Assembly (NCBI RefSeq): GCF_001905505.1
Contig: NZ_LIPG01000003.1
Location: 62,001 to 126,000 of the forward strand
DNA length: 64,000 bases
Direction of reading: 5' to 3'
Source of the DNA: Streptomyces sp. CB02058
GTDB lineage: Bacteria > Actinomycetota > Actinomycetes > Streptomycetales > Streptomycetaceae
The translations under genes were made by a program, and so were the position numbers. The notes under the pieces were generated by a model, which saw only the letters and a program-made list of their open reading frames with translations, was not told where the DNA came from and searched no databases. Shown here piece after piece: positions 59,574 to 64,000 of this stretch (position 1 is the stretch's first letter; each line of letters begins with the position of its first letter).

Positions 59574-60401
59574 ATGAAGCCCATCATCAGCGCATCCGAA
59601 TACATGAGCGAGTCGGCGGGGCCGCGCCCGCCTGTGCTCCTCGACGTCCGCTGGCAGCTCGGCGGTCCGAACGGCCGCGCCGACTACGAGGCAGGGCACC
59701 TCCCGGGCGCCGTGTTCGTCGACCTCGACTCGGAGCTCGCCGGCCCGCCGGGCGGCGGCGGCCGTCATCCCCTGCCGGACCCGGAGGAGTTCGGGGCCGT
59801 CATGCGGCGGGCGGGCGTCGGAAGCCGGACCCCGGTGGTGGTCTACGACGGAGGCCAGGGCTGGGCCGCCGCCCGCGCCTGGTGGCTGCTGCGCTGGACC
59901 GGGCACGGTGATGTCCGCGTGCTGGACGGTGGTCTCGCCGCGTGGACGGGTGAGCTCACCACCGCGGTTCCGCACCCCGCCGAGGGCGACTTCCGGCCCG
60001 AGCCGGGCGCGCTCGGTCTCCTGGACGCGGACGGGGCCGCCGCGCTGGCCCGCTCCGGCCTGCTCCTCGACGCGCGGGCGGCTGAGCGCTACCGGGGCGA
60101 CGTGGAACCGATCGACCGCGTGGGCGGCCACATCCCGGGCGCGGTGTCCGCCCCGACCACCCGGAACGTCGAGGATGACGGACGCTTCCTGCCCGCGGCG
60201 GAGCTGGCGTCCCGCTTCTCCGCCCTGGGTGCCGACGGCGGCACCGAGGTCGGGGTGTACTGCGGCTCGGGCGTCTCGGGCGCCCATCAGGTGCTGGCCC
60301 TGGAGATCGCCGGACAGCGGGCCGCGCTCTACGCCGGCTCCTGGTCGGAGTGGTCCTCGGACGAGTCCCGCCCCGTCGCCACCGGACCGGAACCTCGCTG
60401 A
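59574..60401 (+). CDS. Sulfurtransferase (rhodanese family, two domains)
   Basis: A 275-residue enzyme transferring sulfur from thiosulfate or mercaptopyruvate to an acceptor. N-terminal inactive rhodanese domain (VLLDVRWQLGGPNG, YEAGHLPGAVFVDLD) and C-terminal active domain (LLLDARAAERYRGDVEPID) with the catalytic Cys in VGVYCGSGVSGAH. The CGSGV loop fits thiosulfate/3-mercaptopyruvate sulfurtransferases. ATG 59574 is used; ATG 59565 is in the same frame and adds three residues. No strong ribosome-binding site. It is convergent with sepH over a shared terminator. Confidence 0.94.
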   Translation: MKPIISASEYMSESAGPRPPVLLDVRWQLGGPNGRADYEAGHLPGAVFVDLDSELAGPPGGGGRHPLPDPEEFGAVMRRAGVGSRTPVVVYDGGQGWAAARAWWLLRWTGHGDVRVLDGGLAAWTGELTTAVPHPAEGDFRPEPGALGLLDADGAAALARSGLLLDARAAERYRGDVEPIDRVGGHIPGAVSAPTTRNVEDDGRFLPAAELASRFSALGADGGTEVGVYCGSGVSGAHQVLALEIAGQRAALYAGSWSEWSSDESRPVATGPEPR

Positions 60402-60428
60402 GGGACCCGCACCGGGTGACAGGGACGA

Positions 60429-60465
60429 GCGAGGGCCCGTACGCCGTACGCGTACGGGCCCTCGC
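60429..60465. terminator. Two-way terminator between sulfurtransferase gene and sepH
   Basis: GCGAGGGCCCGTACG (60429-60443) pairs with CGTACGGGCCCTCGC (60451-60465) over 15 bp with a 7-base loop. Serves convergent genes on both strands. Confidence 0.9.
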
Positions 60466-60495
60466 CCTTGTTCCGGGGAACCCCCGGACCGGTCC

Positions 60496-61554
60496 TCAGT
60501 CCTGCTTCTTGCGGCGGGTGCCGAAGACGATCTCGTCCCAGCTCGGCACTGCGGCTCGACGCCCCGGGCGGACACCGTCGGCCTCGGCCTGGCGGTCCGT
60601 CGTCCCGGTCAGCCGGTCGCGGTGCCCGGCCACGGCGCGCGGCATCAGCACATCCGCGTACGCCGAACCGGCTCCGGCGGAGGCCGCCGCGGCCGGGGGC
60701 TCGTCCGCTTCGGGCTCCTCCTGTGAGGCCGGCTCGAGCGCGGGCGGTTCCGGCTGGGAGGGCCGCTCGGGGACGACCATGTCGCCGCGGAAGCTCGGCA
60801 CCGCTTCCAGGAGGCTGGTCAGGGAGTCGCGCTCGTTGGACGACACACCGCTGATCCGCTCCTCGGGCTCCGCCGGGGCGGGGCGCTCGATCTGGCGGTC
60901 CAGTGCGCGGTCCAGCGGCCGGTCGCGCGGCAGGCGCGCGATCCGGGGCACGAACGGGAAGCTCGGCTCCGGGGCGGCGACGTCGTCCGTCTCGCCGATC
61001 AGCGAGCGCGCCTCCTCGTCCACGGCCTGGACCAGCCGGCGCGGCGGGTCGTACGTCCAGCTCGCGGAGTGGGGCTCGCCCGCGACGCGGTAGACCAGGA
61101 GGACTTCCCAGGTGCCGTCGTCCCGGCGCCAGGAGTCCCACTGGACGGTTTCGCGATCGGCGCCGCGCAGCAGGAGACGCTCCTGCACCGCTTCGCCGAG
61201 CTGGGGTCCGGTGTTCTCGCCGGGACGGCGCACAGGGGTCTTCCGGGCCCGCTCGGCCATGAACGCACGCTCCGCGAGCACGGGGCCCTCGAAGCGGCGT
61301 ACCCGGTCCACCGGGATGCCGGCGAACTGGGCGACCTCCTCGGCGGAGGCGCCGGCACGTATCCGCGCCTGGATGTCGCGGGGGCGGAGATGGCTCTCCA
61401 CCTCGATCTCGATCTGGCCGAGCCGGGCGCGGTCATTGCGCACGGCGGCACGCAGCCGCTCATCGATCGGAAGCGTGTACTCCGTGCTGTCCGCAGCCTT
61501 GAGCACCAGTCGTGTGCCGTCGTTTGAGACGGCCACGACACGCAGTTCGGGCAT
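60496..61554 (-). CDS. sepH: Cell-division protein SepH
   Basis: SepH is a DUF3071 protein that binds FtsZ and promotes filament assembly at sporulation and vegetative septa in Streptomyces. The 352-residue protein has the N-terminal DUF3071 region with a helix-turn-helix-like segment (ASAEEVAQFAGIPVDRVRRF) at about 70-90, a long Pro/Glu-rich disordered linker and a C-terminal conserved motif (AVPSWDEIVFGTRRKKQD). GGGAGG precedes ATG 61554 at five bases. The gene product is expected at division sites. The next gene, across a 495-base gap and divergent, encodes a repeat-bearing membrane protein. Confidence 0.95.
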   Translation of the reverse strand: MPELRVVAVSNDGTRLVLKAADSTEYTLPIDERLRAAVRNDRARLGQIEIEVESHLRPRDIQARIRAGASAEEVAQFAGIPVDRVRRFEGPVLAERAFMAERARKTPVRRPGENTGPQLGEAVQERLLLRGADRETVQWDSWRRDDGTWEVLLVYRVAGEPHSASWTYDPPRRLVQAVDEEARSLIGETDDVAAPEPSFPFVPRIARLPRDRPLDRALDRQIERPAPAEPEERISGVSSNERDSLTSLLEAVPSFRGDMVVPERPSQPEPPALEPASQEEPEADEPPAAAASAGAGSAYADVLMPRAVAGHRDRLTGTTDRQAEADGVRPGRRAAVPSWDEIVFGTRRKKQD

Positions 61555-62049
61555 GGGAACCTCCCGGGTGGTGCCTGCCGACGTCACGTGCGTCGCTGCT
61601 TCCGCTAGTCGAGTGTGACCTGCCCGGGTTCAGCCTGCCACAACCTTGCCAAGTTACCCGGCGTGTCGGGCCTTGGCCCTGGACCGCCACGATGGCACGG
61701 TTACCTGTTTGCGACGCGGAGTGACCGGGTGGTCGCTCCATGCAGCAGGCGCCCGTGCGATGCCGCGGCGCCGCCGGTTCGGGTGCCGCCTTCGGCCCCC
61801 TCCCGTAGGTTCCGGACACCCGTGTGGGAGTCCGGCCCCAGGGCTCGCCACAGTACTCCATTCGGGCCACGGGGGTGGACGGCGCGCCGTCGAACTTTGC
61901 GCCGGATACGGGAGTTGGGTCCCCCCTCGTTCGCCCCGTGCGCTCGACGCGTGTGCTGCTTCACAAAATCTCCAGAATCGGAACTATCCGATTCGCTCAA
62001 ATGTCCCTTCCTGGTGCAAGGTGGGGTAGTTGTCGAGCAGGGACTGATC
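61555..62049. other. sepH / repeat-protein intergenic region
   Basis: 495 bases with no credible gene. GAATCGG-AACTAT-CCGATTC (61975-61994) is a perfect 7-bp inverted repeat 55 bases before the repeat-protein gene. The rest is GC-rich, apart from a somewhat AT-richer stretch at 61955-62000 that probably holds the promoter. Open frames here lack codon bias. Confidence 0.5.
61975..61994. promoter_or_regulatory. Inverted repeat GAATCGG-N6-CCGATTC
   Basis: Perfect 7-bp arms, AT-rich 6-base centre, in the likely promoter of the repeat-protein gene. Operator of an unknown regulator, inferred from symmetry. Confidence 0.45.
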
Positions 62050-63240
62050 ATGGTTCAGAAGCCGCAGAGCGATGCGGAAGGCAAGGAAAGGCGCATAGAT
62101 CTGAGCCTGCCGCAGGTTGCGGGCAGCGCCGTCGCGGCCGTCGCGGCGGCGGTGATGGCCTCGCAGCTCGGTGTGTACGGAACCATCGCCGGTGCGGGCG
62201 TGATGAGCGTGGTGGCCACCTGCGGGGGATCGGTCTTCCAGCACTTCTTCCGTCGCACGGGGGAGCAGATCCGCGAAGTCACCGTCCAGGTGAAGCATCC
62301 GGCGGGCCGTCAGGTCACGGTGCGCACACGGGAGACGATTCCCGCGCCGCACCGCTCGGAGGACCGGACCTGGGGCGACGGGACGACGATGCCGCAGGTG
62401 GTGGAGCCCGACGCGGAACGCACCACCGTGCTCCGGCAGGTCCCGTCCGGCGACCCGGAACGCACCACGATGCTCCGGCAGGTCCCGTCCGGCGACCCGG
62501 AACGCACCACGATGCTCCGGCAGGTCCCGTCCGGCGACCCGGAACGCACCACGATGCTCCGGCAGGTCCCGTCCGGCGACGAGGACCGGACAGCGATGCT
62601 CCCGCAGGCCCGCCCCGGCGACCCGGACCGTACGACGATGATGCGCAAGGTCCCGTCCGGCGACGAGGACCGTACGACCGTGATACCGCAGGCCCGGCCC
62701 GGCGACCCGGAGCCGGACGACGCCTACTCCGACGCCCGTACGCACGGCACCCGCGTCCGCGGCTGGAAGCGCTCCGCCCTCGCCGCCACCGGGGTCTTCG
62801 TCCTGTCCATGGCGGGCATCACCGTGTACGAGATGGTCTCGGGGCACGACCTCGCCGGCAACGGAGGCACCACCGTCGGCTCCGTCGTGCGCGGCGAGCG
62901 CGGCGCGGGGACGACCTCGCCCGAGCCCTCCGTCAGCACCGACGGCACCGGCCAGGAGGAGGACGGCGGCGACAGCGGTCGGCCGGACGACGGCGACGCG
63001 ACCACGCCCGGCACGGACTCCGGGGACGCGGAGAGCGCGCAGCCCGGCACCACCGAGGGGGACGGCTCGACCACGGGCCCCGCACCCACGCCCTCCGCGA
63101 CCGGCGGAGCCACGACGCCGGAGCCCACCAGCCCCACGGCACCGGGCGACGGCGCCACCTCGCAGGCACCGGACCCGGCCGCGACCACCGGCGCCCCGGC
63201 CCAGGAGGAAGGCGCGCCCGGAGCGGACGCCGACCGGTGA
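62050..63240 (+). CDS. Membrane protein with seven RTTMLRQVPSGD-type repeats
   Basis: A 396-residue protein not matched to a known family. Residues 18-58 are hydrophobic and Ala/Val/Gly-rich (QVAGSAVAAVAAAVMASQ). Residues 123-220 are seven 14-residue repeats of the form ERTTMLRQVPSGDP. A single membrane helix follows at about 240-262 (SALAATGVFVLSMAGITVYEM). The last ~130 residues are Asp/Gly/Ser/Thr/Pro-rich and likely extracellular. The repeats are rich in Thr and could be kinase targets or docking sites for pThr readers. ATG 62050 follows AGGGA at six bases. Position next to sepH invites a role at the division site, unproven. Confidence 0.85.
   Translation: MVQKPQSDAEGKERRIDLSLPQVAGSAVAAVAAAVMASQLGVYGTIAGAGVMSVVATCGGSVFQHFFRRTGEQIREVTVQVKHPAGRQVTVRTRETIPAPHRSEDRTWGDGTTMPQVVEPDAERTTVLRQVPSGDPERTTMLRQVPSGDPERTTMLRQVPSGDPERTTMLRQVPSGDEDRTAMLPQARPGDPDRTTMMRKVPSGDEDRTTVIPQARPGDPEPDDAYSDARTHGTRVRGWKRSALAATGVFVLSMAGITVYEMVSGHDLAGNGGTTVGSVVRGERGAGTTSPEPSVSTDGTGQEEDGGDSGRPDDGDATTPGTDSGDAESAQPGTTEGDGSTTGPAPTPSATGGATTPEPTSPTAPGDGATSQAPDPAATTGAPAQEEGAPGADADR
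62416..62709 (+). repeat. Seven 42-bp tandem repeats
   Basis: Units begin at 62416, 62458, 62500, 62542, 62584, 62626 and 62668. Units 1 to 4 are almost identical in DNA; units 5 and 7 share the PQARPGDP variant, unit 6 MRKVPSGDE. All are in frame, so copy number changes would not disturb the reading frame. Confidence 0.95.
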
Positions 63241-63283
63241 CCGCGCCCCGACGGCGCGCACCGGACCACTCGGGCCGCCGTCG

Positions 63284-64000
63284 TCAGTCGCCGAGCACCC
63301 GGCGCAGATAGGCGTTGGCGAACAGCCGGTCCGGGTCGAGCCGGTCGCGTACGGCGGTGAACTCGCCGAAGCGCGGGTAGACCTCCGCGAGATGGCCGGC
63401 CTCCCGGGTGTGGATCTTGCCCCAGTGCGGGCGGCCCTCGTACCCCGTCATGATCCGCTCGACGGCCGTGAAGTACGCCTGGTGGGGCGTGCCCTTGTAC
63501 AGATGGACCGCGATGTACGCGCTCTCCCGGCCCGACGCCGTGGAGAGCGCGATGTCGTCCGCGGGGGCCGTGCGTACCTCCACGGGAAAGCTGATCCGCA
63601 GCGGCGAGCGATCGACCATCGCCTTGAGCTCGCGCAGCGCCTCCACCGCTGCCTCGCGCGGCAGCGCGTACTCCATCTCGACGAAGCGCACCCGCCGGGG
63701 GCTGGTGAACACCTTGTACGGGATGTCCGTGTACGTGCGGGCCGACAGGGCCCGGCTGGAGAGCCGGGCTATGGAGGGGATGGTGCCGGGGACCGCCCGG
63801 CCCACCGAACAGGCGACCTGGAAGATCCCGTTGGAGAGCAGCTCGTCGTCGATCCAGCCGCTGATCCGGCCGGGAGGGGCGGGCGGACCGGCGCTGCGGT
63901 TGTTGCGCTTGGTGTTGCAGTTGCCGGTGTGCGGGAACCAGTAGAACTCGAAGTGCTCGTTCTCGGCGACGAGCTGGTCGAAATCGGAGGTGACCCGGTC
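63284..64000 (-). CDS. D-arabinono-1,4-lactone oxidase / FAD-binding oxidoreductase (C-terminal part)
   Basis: The gene continues beyond the right edge; 238 C-terminal residues are visible. FEFYWFPHTGNCNTKRNNR and the ending WGKIHTREAGHLAEVYPRF, with RLDPDRLFANAYLRRVL, are characteristic of the ALO C-terminal domain of sugar-1,4-lactone oxidases. The enzyme would oxidise a sugar lactone with FAD. It is convergent with the repeat protein. Substrate cannot be told without the missing FAD domain. Confidence 0.92.
   Translation of the reverse strand, partial: DRVTSDFDQLVAENEHFEFYWFPHTGNCNTKRNNRSAGPPAPPGRISGWIDDELLSNGIFQVACSVGRAVPGTIPSIARLSSRALSARTYTDIPYKVFTSPRRVRFVEMEYALPREAAVEALRELKAMVDRSPLRISFPVEVRTAPADDIALSTASGRESAYIAVHLYKGTPHQAYFTAVERIMTGYEGRPHWGKIHTREAGHLAEVYPRFGEFTAVRDRLDPDRLFANAYLRRVLGD

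Noticed and set aside
62416..62709. Possible CRISPR array
   Set aside because: Units are contiguous 42-bp repeats without spacers and in frame with a protein; not a CRISPR.

Overview
The window is a GC-rich Streptomyces chromosome segment. Third codon positions are almost all G/C, GTG and TTG starts are frequent, and the gene set is the conserved core around lexA-nrdR-nrdJ, whiH-hrdB, parE/parC and sepH, in the order I know from Streptomyces coelicolor. I saw no tRNA, rRNA, insertion sequence, prophage, CRISPR array or attachment site. I found 50 protein genes; two are cut by the window edges (1..1092 and 63284..64000).

1-16 kb: the end of an IucA/IucC siderophore synthetase, then a DNA-repair and nucleotide block. 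It holds a DinG-type helicase, the SOS repressor LexA with an SOS-like box, and NrdR with NrdJ behind two NrdR boxes set exactly 31 bp apart. After these come a TerD-family protein, a DUF4937 protein, a histidine phosphatase, an ADP-ribosylglycohydrolase, a DUF4153/4173 membrane protein, RNase HII and a small protein resembling the C-terminal end of a UvrD-type helicase.

16-30 kb: RecQ fused to a ComF-like phosphoribosyltransferase domain. A near-perfect pair of inverted DnaA-type boxes separates it from a divergent DUF4192 gene. Then come a NUDIX/NrtR-type regulator, a one-chain ABC transporter, the sporulation regulator WhiH, the principal sigma factor HrdB, a secreted trypsin-like protease, a DUF7455 zinc-finger-like protein and topoisomerase IV subunit ParE.

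30-42 kb: a carboxylate and signalling block. It has a NarL-type two-component pair, a DUF485 plus sodium:solute symporter pair, a CitA/CitB-type two-component pair, a LacI regulator, two divergent citrate-synthase genes (one with an N-terminal helix-turn-helix) and a CobW-type GTPase.

42-64 kb: ParC, a paired M16 peptidase (one subunit lacks the zinc motif), an M23 cell-wall peptidase behind a c-di-AMP riboswitch, a GntR regulator, HPr, a GNAT/acyl-CoA-synthetase fusion, DUF5998, an alkaline-phosphatase-superfamily protein, thymidine kinase, an SRPBCC protein, an ABC exporter, a glyoxalase-like protein, a sulfurtransferase, the cell-division protein SepH, a membrane protein with seven 42-bp repeats and a sugar-lactone oxidase fragment.

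Themes are DNA topology and repair, dNTP supply, sporulation and division control, and carboxylate sensing. The most original leads are the helix-turn-helix citrate synthase with its palindrome-rich divergent promoter, the 42-bp repeat protein beside SepH, the RecQ-ComF fusion beside the DnaA-box palindrome, and the lone UvrD-C-like protein. Functions come from reading the translated sequences; no database search was run.
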